This document shows positions 24,101 through 34,038 of a stretch of 64,000 bases of DNA, in pieces. Position numbers and translations under genes: made by a program. A model generated the notes under the pieces. The model made no database searches. It was not told the origin of the DNA and saw only the letters and a list, made by a program, of their open reading frames with translations. The stretch spans positions 1 through 64,000 of the forward strand of contig AJWJ01000028.1 in assembly GCA_000277445.1 (NCBI GenBank), given 5' to 3'. The stretch is from Polysphondylium violaceum. Lineage: Eukaryota; Evosea; Eumycetozoa; Dictyosteliales; Dictyosteliaceae. Every line of letters begins with the position of its first letter. Position 1 is the first letter of the stretch.

Positions 24101-25707
24101 AGTGACGATCCCAAGAAAAGACCCTCGTTTGCTTCGATCATTACCCGTCTCCAACAAATGCAAAAGACATTCCCATTGAAAGAAAAGCTCTTGTTTGCCA
24201 AAGTGGGCACCAACAAGAGTGCTCAAGATCTCAATGAGGCCATGCCTCCCCCTCCCTCTCCCTCACCACTTCCTTTGCCCAGTCATCTTAAAAACAGTAT
24301 CCACAATCATGCCAATAACAACAGTAGCTCATCATTGAATCCTTTGGGTGGTAGTGGCGGTGGTGGCGAAGAGTTGTCATCGAGTACATCCAATAGTCCA
24401 TACAACAGCGGTACATTTAATAGCAGTGGAGGTGCACTAAATATTATAAAGTATCACCAAACCATTCCCAACACATTCAACTCTACTATCCATAGTCTCC
24501 TCTCGATTATCACCAGCAAAGGTGAATCACAAATGTGGTGTGGTTTGGGTGATGGAACAGTGTTGGTTATTAATCCACAAACTCGTGCTGTTGTAGCCTC
24601 TACTCGTTCAGCCGATGCCACTAGAATTATTGGTCTAACATTGGTAAAGAAATCAACAACCAAAAGTTCATCCCCCTTTGGTGGTGGTCTAAATCTGACA
24701 TCATCCTCTTCATCGTCATCCAATTCTTGTGATGAAGAAATTTGGGCCTATCACAATGAAGGTATCCTTGTTTTTGAAACTAAAGCTCCATTTAAATTGT
24801 CAAAAACTATCAAAACATCTTATATCTCTACTTTGATTGATGAAGGTGAGAGTGTTTGGGCAAATTGTAAAGAAAAATCTCCTCATATTAAAGTTATTAG
24901 TAAAAATGTAAGTAGTAATCTTTATCTTATATATATATCTGCATCTTTTACTAATAATATCTTTTTTTTTTTTAGAAATACAAAACAAAGAAATTATTAC
25001 CAACTAAAACAATGGACACTCAAACTACAGCTATATTTATCAATAATTCAGGTGGAACAACAGCCCCACGTACTTGGATTGGTACAGATAAGGGTATTAT
25101 ATTTATTACAGAATATCCATCATTAGCCCCACTCGTTCATTTGGACTGTCATAATGGAGGCACTATTCATTCCATTAAAAAAGTTGATAAACATGTATGG
25201 ACATGTAGTGAACGTGTCATTTGCGTCTTTGATGAAACTGGTCTACTTAAACGTAAAATCGATGGTATATCTAATCGTGTGCTATCGTTGTTGGTTTTGG
25301 ACAACTTTGTCATTGGCTCATGCTATGACGCTTCGATTATGGTTTGGGATTCAAGACAAAACAATAGACTTGTGCAACACATTAAAAAGAAACACACCGA
25401 TGCCATCAGTGCCTTGGCACTGAGTATCACTAATGGTACCCGTGCTGAATTGTGGGCTGGTGCTTGGGATAAAAAGATCACCACCTATAACCTCAACAAT
25501 GAGGTTGAGTTTTCTAGCAACTCTATTCAAAACCTTCAAGCAAGCATTGAATTTGTCCACAACGGTAACAACAAAAAAAGATCACCCACAATTTCCTATG
25601 AACCCACCTCTCCCAGTAGCAACAGTAGTTCGCCAACCAATTCACCTCGTTCTCCCAGAATATCTTTGTCAAATACCACTTTACCAAAAAATTATTTATT
25701 TAAATAA
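18125..25707 (+). CDS. ROCO-family kinase with N-terminal RasGAP-like domain
   Basis: Three exons (18125-18411, 19012-24907, 24976-25707) encode about 2304 residues. Residues about 15-330 resemble a RasGAP helical domain; the join across the 600-nt first intron reads SYQ then NVVNKMSSAFLKFY, matching the RasGAP FLR-NS region but without the arginine finger. A ubiquitin-like, possibly Ras-binding region (about 500-625) follows. Then come a Roc-like segment (about 1005-1205) whose P-loop reads CIVGEETPEKLNI, lacking GKT/S, and a COR domain (about 1215-1535). The TKL-type kinase (about 1550-1815) has intact GSGSYAVVYRG, VAIK, HRDLKSAN, DFG and APE. WD40-like beta-propeller repeats run from about 1920 to the end. 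Leucine-rich repeats, usual in ROCO proteins, are not apparent. It is probably a Ras/Rho signalling kinase; the exact paralog is uncertain. Confidence 0.87.
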
Positions 25708-26093
25708 AATTATTACATACACATCTGATTTAATAATAATAATAATAATCATCCATTATTTATCTTTATTGGGAGAGTTTTATAAAACTTTGTATTTGTT
25801 GTTAATCTATAGATTATCAATTTTAGTGTTTTTGCAGATCTGCAATAACAAAACGAATAATATCTGATTTTATTATAAAATTCGAATCAATGATGCATTT
25901 TGACAAATTCATATCATATGACTTTTTAGCAACCCACTTTTAGCGTTTTTGGATTGTGATGATGAATTTTTTTTATTTTTTTTTTAATTTTGAATTTTTT
26001 TTTTTTATTTTTCAAAATCAAATAAATTTCATATTTTATTATTATTATTGAATCCATTTAATTATATATTTATATTCATACACAAAGTAAAAA
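25708..26093. other. Spacer, no gene seen
   Basis: AT-rich 3' flank of the ROCO gene and short promoter of the carrier gene. It contains poly-T runs and a TAATAATAATAATAATCATC repeat; nothing else seen. Confidence 0.5.
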
Positions 26094-27068
26094 ATGACAG
26101 GAACCACTACAACAACTGGAAATGCAGGAAATGTACCACCACCAGCAGCCAGACCAAAACACAATTTACTTCATAATTTTATTGCAGGTGGTGCGGCTGG
26201 TGTTATGGAAATTTGTATAATGTATCCACTAGATGTCGTTAAAACTAGAGCTCAATTACAAGTCGGTCAAGGTAGCTCTATGTTTTCAACTTTGATGCAT
26301 ATGATTAAACACGATGGTTTTGGAATGTATAGAGGTATCTTGCCACCCATTCTTATTGAAGCTCCAAAAAGAGCTATCAAATTTGCTTCAAATCAATTTT
26401 ATGAAGATCGTATTTTACAATTCTATGGAAGTAAGTTGTTTTTATATTATAGTAGTGGTAGTAGATACTAATATGATCTTTATCTATTAGACACAAAAAT
26501 TACACAAGGTCAAGCTATTTCATCAGGTGTTTGTGCAGGTATTACAGAGGCATTTGTTGTTGTACCATTTGAATTGGTAAAGATTAGATTACAAGCCAAA
26601 GAAAACGCAGGAAAGTATAAAAATACAATGGATTGCGTTTCAAAGATTGCAAAAGCAGAGGGTCTTATGGGATTCTACAAGGGTTTGGAATCTACCCTTT
26701 GGAGACATGCATTTTGGAATGGTGGTTATTTTGGTTTAATTCATACAATCAAAGCTGCACTCCCAAAGCCAACCACTGAAAAACATACACTTTTTAACAA
26801 CTTTATTGCCGGTGCTTTGGCCGGTGGTTTTGGTACCGTTTTAAACACCCCTGCCGATGTTGTAAAGAGTAGAATTCAAAATCAAGGTACTGGTCCAGTT
26901 AAATATAATTGGTTCATTCCCTCTGCAATCACAATTTATAAAGAAGAAGGTTTTTTGGCTCTCTACAAAGGTTTCTTACCAAAAGTTCTTAGACTTGCCC
27001 CAGGCGGTGGTATTTTACTCTTGGCTCATTCCTTTATTATGAAATTATTGACCAATAATTCAAATTAA
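26094..27068 (+). CDS. mcfT: Mitochondrial 2-oxodicarboxylate carrier (SLC25A21-like)
   Basis: Two exons, 26094-26430 and 26491-27068, give about 304 residues, the usual carrier size. Three roughly 100-residue repeats each start with a carrier signature: PLDVVKTRAQLQ, PFELVKIRLQAK and PADVVKSRIQ. Substrate-contact features match the oxodicarboxylate carrier: EAPKRAIKFASNQFYE in repeat 1 and LWRHAFWNGGYFG in repeat 2. This family exchanges 2-oxoadipate and 2-oxoglutarate across the inner mitochondrial membrane for lysine and tryptophan breakdown. The N-terminus is a short Thr/Gly/Pro stretch. The Dictyostelium homolog is, as I recall, named mcfT; the symbol is by analogy. Confidence 0.9.
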
Positions 27069-27280
27069 AAAGTATCCAAAACTATTGGATATCTTTATAC
27101 TTTTGTTGTTGTTTATTATAGGCCTCCCAACTACGGAAAAATTACTCATTTGAAGTAGGCCAAGTTTTTATCTTACGAGGAAAAAAATAAAATATATTTG
27201 TAAAAAATTATTAATTAAAATATGTGAATGATGAATATAGATGATATGATATATTTTATTTAATATCAACTACCAGCTAT

Positions 27281-27578
27281 CTAACACCAATTTCTACGTC
27301 TATTGTTGTCAATATCAATGTCAATATCAATGTCAATATCGATATCGATATCATTTCTTCTACCACCACAGCAACCTCTTCTTGTAGATTTGTTCGATCC
27401 AGAAAGACCACCTAATGAACCAGATTTAATGGATGATTTCATCATTGATTGGCTTGGATTAGCAATTTGAGAGATAGTATCTATAGATAAAAATATATTA
27501 GTAACAAAGTTAATGTATATGTAGTTAAATTGTATAACATGGGAAAGAAATTGAAAAAAAATAAATACTAAAAATCAT
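27281..27578 (-). CDS. Asp-Ile repeat microprotein A
   Basis: Two exons: a 10-nt exon 1 (27578-27569, ATG ATT TTT A) and exon 2 (27480-27281), split by an 88-nt intron with a GTATTT donor and TATAG acceptor. The protein is about 69 residues: MIFNTISQIANPSQSMMKSS, a Gly/Ser linker, TRRGCCGGRRN, seven Asp-Ile dipeptides, then DNNRRRNWC and stop. The N-terminal F-x-SIS-x-I-x-NPS-x-S pattern recalls the small HssA/B-type dictyostelid proteins, but the Asp-Ile array is not a feature of that family as I know it. It is divergently paired with gene B. Function unknown. Confidence 0.78.
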
Positions 27579-27850
27579 GTTTTAAAGAATTGAAATATTT
27601 GTTTAAATTAATAAATGAATATAGTAAAATAAATTTGTTGATTTTTGAAAAATTATAAGGATTATTTATACTATTAATGATAAGTTGGCAGGTGAAGTAA
27701 ATATATATTTTTACTTTTTTAAATAATCTCTGTCAGATTTCAAAAAAACTGGCAAACTTTTACTGATTGTAAACTATAAATACTGGTTGAAATACAATTT
27801 TTATTTAACAATCTCATTATTTCTTTTTATTAGGCTTACACTTTGTAAAA
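27579..27850. promoter_or_regulatory. Shared divergent promoter of microprotein genes A and B
   Basis: A 272-bp spacer between two outward-facing start codons. Two TATAAATA boxes are seen: 27663-27670 (minus, 92 nt from the ATG of A) and 27775-27782 (plus, 69 nt from the ATG of B). The B-side box is preceded by TGATTGTAAA. The spacer is recognisably similar to the 28633-28912 spacer, but in inverted orientation. Confidence 0.65.
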
Positions 27851-28125
27851 ATGATCTTTAGTAATTATTAATCCTTTAATTATAATTTTGTCTACTCTTA
27901 CTAATAATAAAAATTTTTATAGATACTATCTCTCAAATTGCTCATCCAAGCCAATCAATGATGAAATCATCAACCAAGGGTTCTCATTCATTAGGCGGTC
28001 TTTCTGGTTTGAACCATTCTGCAAGAATAGGTTGCTGTGGTGGTAGAAGAAATGATATCGATATCGATATTGACATCGACATTAACATTGATATTGACAA
28101 CAAAAGACGTAGAAATTGGTGTTAA
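27851..28125 (+). CDS. Asp-Ile repeat microprotein B
   Basis: Exon 1 is 27851-27860 (10 nt), exon 2 is 27923-28125, with a GTAATT...TATAG intron. About 70 residues: MIFNTISQIAHPSQSMMKSS, TKGSHSLGGLSG, IGCCGGRRN, seven dipeptides of which the sixth is Asn-Ile, and DNKRRRNWC. The SSTKGSHSL segment is one residue longer than in A and C and matches D. It is transcribed away from A and convergent with C, whose stop lies about 225 bp downstream. Confidence 0.77.
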
Positions 28126-28349
28126 ATCGGATTTGTGGTTAAAACTTTAAATAAAATTGACTTTAATTTAGATTTCCATTTTTTTTGTTACGCCACATTA
28201 TTTCCTGTTGATTTTTAAAGTAGTGAAATACTTCTTTTATTATTTTCTAAACAATCTAGACTCGCAAAAAAAAAAATTATATAAAAACATATATGATTTA
28301 AAACAGACCAGAAAAATAGTATTTATTTTAAAAGTTTTCACAAAGAAAT

Positions 28350-28632
28350 CTAACACCAATTTTTACGTCTATTGCTATCAATGTCAATATCGATATCAAT
28401 GTCAATATCAATGTCAATGTCATTTCTTCTACCACCACAGCAACCTCTTCTTGTAGATTGGTTCGATCCAGAAAGACCGCCTAATGAACCAGATTTGATG
28501 GATGACTTCATTATTGATTGGCTTGGATTAGCAATTTGAGAGATAGTATCTATAGATAATATAAATTAGTAACAAAGTTATAGTGATTAAAACAGATTTC
28601 AATTATTTTTTTCAATAAATACTAAAAATCAT
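28350..28632 (-). CDS. Asp-Ile repeat microprotein C
   Basis: Exon 1 is 28632-28623 (10 nt), exon 2 is 28549-28350. The intron has a GTATTT donor and its last 30 nt nearly match those of gene A. About 69 residues: MIFNTISQIANPSQSIMKSS, IKSGSLGGLSG, TRRGCCGGRRN, seven Asp-Ile units, then DSNRRKNWC. Coding sequence and intron are closest to A, whereas its promoter is closest to B. Confidence 0.77.
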
Positions 28633-28912
28633 TATAAAAAAGAGAAAAATGAATATGGGTAGAATGTGTTAATTGTATAAATTTTTTTGTTTTCAAATGT
28701 GTTGGGTATTATTTATAGTTTTTACAATCATATAAAAAAATATGTCAATTTGTTTTGGATCTGATAGAAATTAAAAATAGTGATTTTTATTCAATTGTGA
28801 TTGTTTAAATAAATATGTCAACCTATCATTGATAATATAAATAGAGAGAGGTCCCTCATTGTTTCAATACAACTTTAATTCATTCTTACAAATATTTCAA
28901 TTCTCTTTTACA
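28633..28912. promoter_or_regulatory. Shared divergent promoter of microprotein genes C and D
   Basis: A 280-bp spacer with two TATAAATA boxes: 28710-28717 (minus, for C) and 28836-28843 (plus, for D). The C-side box is preceded by TGATTGTAAAAAC as at gene B. The D side carries CAACCTATCATTGATAA before the box and ACAAATATTTCAATTCT after it, both nearly as at gene A. Confidence 0.65.
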
Positions 28913-29191
28913 ATGATTTTTAGTACTTATTTATACTTTTGCAATTATTATTTTTGATTTGATACTAATTTTTTATAAAAATATATAGAGACTATCTCTC
29001 AAATTGCTAATCCAAGCCAATCAATGATGAAATCATCAACCAAGGGTTCTCATTCATTAGGTGGTCTTTCTGGATCGAACCAATATGCAAGAAGAGGTTG
29101 CTGCGGTGGTAGAAGAAATGATATCGATATCGACATTGATATTGACATTGATATTGATATTGATAACAATAGACGTAGAAATTGGTGTTAG
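28913..29191 (+). CDS. Asp-Ile repeat microprotein D
   Basis: Exon 1 is 28913-28922 (10 nt), exon 2 is 28989-29191, with a GTACTT...TATAG intron. About 70 residues: MIFKTISQIANPSQSMMKSS, TKGSHSLGGLSG, RRGCCGGRRN, seven Asp-Ile units, then DNNRRRNWC. The split codon gives Lys at residue 4 instead of Asn. Closest to B in coding sequence and to A in promoter. Confidence 0.77.
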
Positions 29192-29810
29192 ATAGGTTTA
29201 TTATATTTTCTGTTTCTTTCAAAAATGAAATAAAAATAGATTATTATATAAACATAAAATCGACTTTTTCTATTATCATATTCAATACTACACAATCTAA
29301 TGATAAACAAAAGATCTATTAAATCATAGTTTTTACAATACTATAAAATTTTTTTTCAAAAAAACCTCATCTCGTGTCACACTCCCTAACAAATTGTCAG
29401 ATGATGCAAATCATTGAAATTAAATTTTATTTTTTTTATTTTATTTTTTTTTTATTTTATTTTTTTGTTCAAATACTCGATTAGGGGTGGTGTGAAATAC
29501 ATACACCCACCATACCATACAAATACACATTCACACACCCACCATACAAATACTACATATTGCAAAGATCTAATTTTAATTTTATCGTATTGCTAACATT
29601 GCACTTTTATTTTAAAATATTTATTGTTTTGTTCATCTATATCTCTCCTCTCCTTTGCACACACACATAAATATATTTAAACACACCTACACTATAATTC
29701 ATCATTACCTAAACAAGATAATAATAATTTAACAAAACTACTTTGTATATATTTGTTTTTGTTTTTTTTTCTATCTCTTTTCTTTTTTTTATCTTTATTA
29801 ATTAAAAGAA
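29192..29810. other. Spacer and ChAPs gene promoter
   Basis: Poly-T tracts, a GGGGTGGTGTG element near 29484 and CACCCACCATAC-type CA-rich sequence (29503-29550) resembling G-box promoter DNA. No gene seen. Confidence 0.5.
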
Positions 29811-32483
29811 ATGGGAGAATTTATCAATAATATTCAAGAGAAAATAGAAATAACAGTCGGAGATGCAATTAATAGTCGACAAAAAGCATTAGAGAATTTT
29901 GTAGGACTCGGTCCACCTGATCTATGTGTATTGACAAAATTATATGAACCACCTAGATTTGTACCGGGACTCAAAACACATAAAATATCATCCTATCATT
30001 GGGTATCGGGTGTAAACACATCATCTACATCGGCCATTGCAGTCTATCTTGGCAGTTTAATTGAAAATCAAGAGAAATCATCCTTTGGTCGTGGACTCTA
30101 TCGAATTGATCAATTTCATTTGGTATCATACAATGCATTTCTCAAACAAGATCTACACGTAGAGTTTTCCATTGGCAGTGGAAATTCTACACCAGTGGTC
30201 TACACCGTTGGTGCCAATGGGGAAAAGAATACAGTCGAGGAAATATTTTGGAAAGAGACCTATATATCCTCTGTGCTTCGTCATATGCAGGGAACACCAA
30301 GCTATCTTCGACCCGTTAAGCAGATTGCCTGTCTAAAGGATCCCAAAGATGAAGCCGACTTTTTCAAAATTTGTTCAGAATACTTTTGGCAAGGCAGAAG
30401 ATTGGGTGCCTTTGATGACGATGACTTGTTTGTAGATTTAAAAACACAAAAACCTCAAGGCCTATCCATTGACGATAGCAACAATGTATTGGTTACAACT
30501 CTGATGAAATACTTTGGCTCTAGAAACAGATATTTACCCATGTTAAACTTTTTTGAAGAATTTTATAAAACTGAACCTGTGGCTTGTGTTCCCGTTGTCA
30601 GAGCCCATAGATTAATGGGTGATTCTCATACCTGTCAATTTTTATTAGAGAAATCCTTGGATAAATGTCCAAATTCTGTATCATTATTATTAGAAATGTC
30701 TTTAACCTATTTATTTAAATTCAAATCAGAATCTAATAGTAACAACAACAACAACAACAATAGTACTACACCCGGTGGTTCCACGCCAACCTTGTCATCC
30801 TCATCCTCATCCTCATCGTTACATCAAGATAGTAATAACAATAATAATCATAATAATAACAATTTAATTTTAGGACTTCAATATTGCTTAAAAGCTTTGT
30901 CAATTGAACCTTTGATGATTAAGGGATGGTCAATCGCAGCATCCATTTTATTACAAATGGGCTACATTGAATGGGCTTTGGTATTTTTAAATAATACACC
31001 CTATACAAACAATGAATATGCAGTCGATAGATTGGGTAAAGCAAAGTATTCCAGAGTAACACCAGAACAAGAACATCCAAATATAATGACTATTATTGAA
31101 GATGACGAGTTGGAATTTGATGAAGAACCAGGTGAAGAGTTTTTAAAATGTTTAACCTCTCAAAGTCTATCTGGTGATTCATCGAAATACTTTGAAATGT
31201 TGATTTTAATGTTTAAAAAAATTGGATGGATTCAATTGGCCGATAAAAAGACAAAGATTCTCGATGAATTGGCAATCATTTTAAGAAATAAAGAAAGAAA
31301 AAAAGGTAATAATAAAATCAATAATAATAATATGAATAATAATAATAGTAATAATAATAATGATAACAATGATGATAATAATAAACAACACAATAGTAAC
31401 ACTAAAGATGGTCATAATTCAGTATCTTCTGTTGTAAATAGAAATCAGGCTACTGAAAATACTGAAAATACTGAAAATACAAATACAGATGATACCGATA
31501 GTGCATGTGAACCAGCTCCTGTTATCCCAGAATCAAACGTACCCACTGAAGTTTTATGGAGAGATGAAGATGTTACCTCTGAAGGAAGTGATATTGAAGA
31601 TTTGGAAAAAGTTGATTTAAATGAAGATGGTTCCCCCAGTACTACTACCCCTGTCCAACAACAAAAGATTTTAATTCCAAGACCTGAATTTAATGAAAAA
31701 TCAATCAGCTATGAAAATCTCTCTCAATCACTTTCAAACTTTATCGATCACTTTGGTTTAGAATCTAGTAAACCAGTTTCTGTACCCACCTCTACATCAT
31801 CGTCTACCACAACCAAAGAATATATAAATTTTGATATCGAACCAAACTTTTTAAAAGTTAAACTCGCAGTTTCGCCCATCAATAGAAATCTAGAGTTGGC
31901 TTTTCATGCTCTCTTCCAGGATATTAAAGCTTTTCAAGCTTGGAAAGAGGAAGAGGAATCTAAAAAACTTGAAAATGGTGGCGCTTTGGTCTTTACAATG
32001 AAACAAATGAATCAAACTAGAACTGTAGCCGATTGGATACGTTTGGCTCGTTTAGCTTATCGTATTGGTGAAATTGCCGACTCTGAAAAGTTGTATAGAA
32101 TGGTGTTTGATGAAAAGTTTCATATTCTTGCCTTAATTGGTCTTGTTAAAATATTTGCTGATCATGGCGATACTAGAAATTGTTTAATGTCTTGTTCAAC
32201 TATTTGTAAATATTTTTCTTCAGAGAAAATTAATTGTTTAGATGTATGTATTTTTAAAATTTGCTACTACAACTAGTCGTTGGTGTAATGATTGTATATT
32301 AATTTTATTTATTTATTACTTTAGATCCATCCAGTTGTAGAATCATCAGTATTAAAATTGATTTCATTACATGGTCTACAAAAAGTTAGAACAATTTATT
32401 CAAGTATCTCTGATTTAGCTCCAATCCTATCTGGTTTATTTTTAGATTCAGTTAAATGGAGGTCATATGGTTTTGATAAATAA
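29811..32483 (+). CDS. ChAPs family protein (Bch1/Bud7-like)
   Basis: Two exons, 29811-32243 and 32325-32483, give about 863 residues. The N-terminal 300 residues match the Chs5-Arf1-binding protein (ChAPs) family: GPPDLCVLTKLYEPPRF, YHWVSGVNTSS, then SYLRPVKQIACLKD. TPR-like helices follow (residues 250-420 and 740-863), broken by Asn-rich and acidic inserts. In yeast, ChAPs with Chs5 form exomer, an Arf1-dependent cargo adaptor at the trans-Golgi. No Chs5 gene is visible here. The last exon reads IHPVVESSVLKLISLHGLQK and continues the helical repeat. An adaptor role in Golgi export is inferred from the family. Confidence 0.85.
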
Positions 32484-33042
32484 GTAAATAAATAAATAAT
32501 TTGAATTTTTTATTTTAAAATAAAAAACATGCTGCACCTCGTCATTTTCATCATTGAAAATTTCAAGTCCTCGAAAAAAATCTTTAAACTAAAGGAGATG
32601 AATTTATATTTTGCGAGTTTTATTTTTTTTTTATTTTTTTTTTATTTAAATTATAGGTCCTCATTAAACCCTCTGAATATAAATATATATACTATTGTTA
32701 TATTGATATATGAGTTGTGTATAATTAGACAAAAAATACAATACAGATATTCTTTTTTATTTTTTTTTTTTATTTTTTAAATTTTTTCTAAAAAATCTCA
32801 CCCCCACTCTCTTTTTATTTATTTATTCGTGTTTGTGCATTATATATTTTCACAAACAACACAAACAACAGCAAGAACACAACACCCTTTTAATAATAAG
32901 AATAACAACAAAAACTATACAATTACAAAATAAATAGTCTAAAGAATATTGAAAAGAGAAGAAAAAGAAACTCTACTCCTAGTACAAAGTACTTTATCAT
33001 ATCAGTAAATAATAAAAACAGTAATAATAAAAGAATAAAAGA
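32484..33042. other. Spacer, no gene seen
   Basis: AT-rich DNA with long poly-T runs (near 32620-32650 and 32750-32790), then AACAACA and AATAATAA repeats before Rab24. A small hydrophobic ORF (32529-32780) is composed almost wholly of T-run codons and is discounted. Confidence 0.5.
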
Positions 33043-33823
33043 ATGGTGAAGTCAAAAATAGATGTTAAAGTAGTATTGCTTGGATGGTCATCAGTTGGTA
33101 AAACATGTATTGTACAGAGACTTATGTATAATCAATTTGGTGATACTTCGACTGTATGTATTCACATCAACATTCTTTCTCTCTCTCTCTTTCTCACTCT
33201 AATAACCTTTTCTTAACAATATAGACTATTGGTGGAGCTTTTTCTTCAAAAAGAGTTAGTGTTGGTGATGTTGATGTTTTATTAGGTATTTGGGATACAG
33301 CAGGTACAGAAAGATATCAAGCTGTAAATAGATCATATTATAGAAGAGCTAATGCAGCAATTGTTTGTTATGGTAAAGATTATTAGATAGATAGATAGAT
33401 AGATAAAACAAGGATCAATCACAATGAAAACTAATTGTTGTTATTATGTCTTTAGATTTGACCAATTATGAATCATGGGATAAAGTTAAATTTTGGATTG
33501 ATGAATTAACAACAAACGAACCAGATATAGAGATTTATATTATAGGTACAAAGTTGGATCTTGTAAAGGATAATACTGAACCAAGAGCAGTACCAATTGA
33601 AAAAGTTAGAGAGTTAGCAGAGAGGTATCGTGCTCATACATTTGAGACATCTTCAAAAACAGGTGAAAATATCCCTGAACTTTTTCAAACTATCGCAGAA
33701 AACTTTTGTAAGAAGTATCCTCAAGGAATCGTAACCTCTAATGGTAGCAAAAATAATAGCAGTGTAAATTTACAAGATAACAATAATAATGGCAATAAGA
33801 AGGCTTCATCAGGTTGTTGTTAA
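33043..33823 (+). CDS. rab24: Rab24-like small GTPase
   Basis: Three exons (33043-33153, 33225-33372, 33456-33823) give about 208 residues. The G motifs are GWSSVGKT (G1), TIGGAF around switch [11 protein letters not shown] (G3), GTKLD (G4) and ETSSKT (G5). The [18 protein letters not shown] and LGIWDTAG stretch and the non-Gln residue after TAG are Rab24 hallmarks (human has Ser there). The end is GCC, a double-Cys prenylation site, after an Asn-rich linker. Rab24 acts in late autophagy and vesicle clearance and has unusually low GTPase activity. The Thr here suggests the same; that is inference. Confidence 0.9.
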
Positions 33824-34038
33824 AAAACTTTATATATAAATATTTATGTTTTTTTTTTTTCCTTTATTTAAATAAAAACTATTATTATTATAGACTATAG
33901 TTTAATCAATAATAGAATTGTGAAGTGATACTTTTTAGAGGAGATAGATGCATCGTTACTATGATTTTAAAGTAAAATTAAATACGAGTTTATATATAGG
34001 AAATACAATTTTATTATCTTTTTTTTTTTTTTATTAAT

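Noticed and set aside
27300-29165. Asp-Ile repeats as a CRISPR array or microsatellite
   Set aside because: The repeats are 6-nt units inside four separate coding exons with silent variation and conserved count; there are no spacers.
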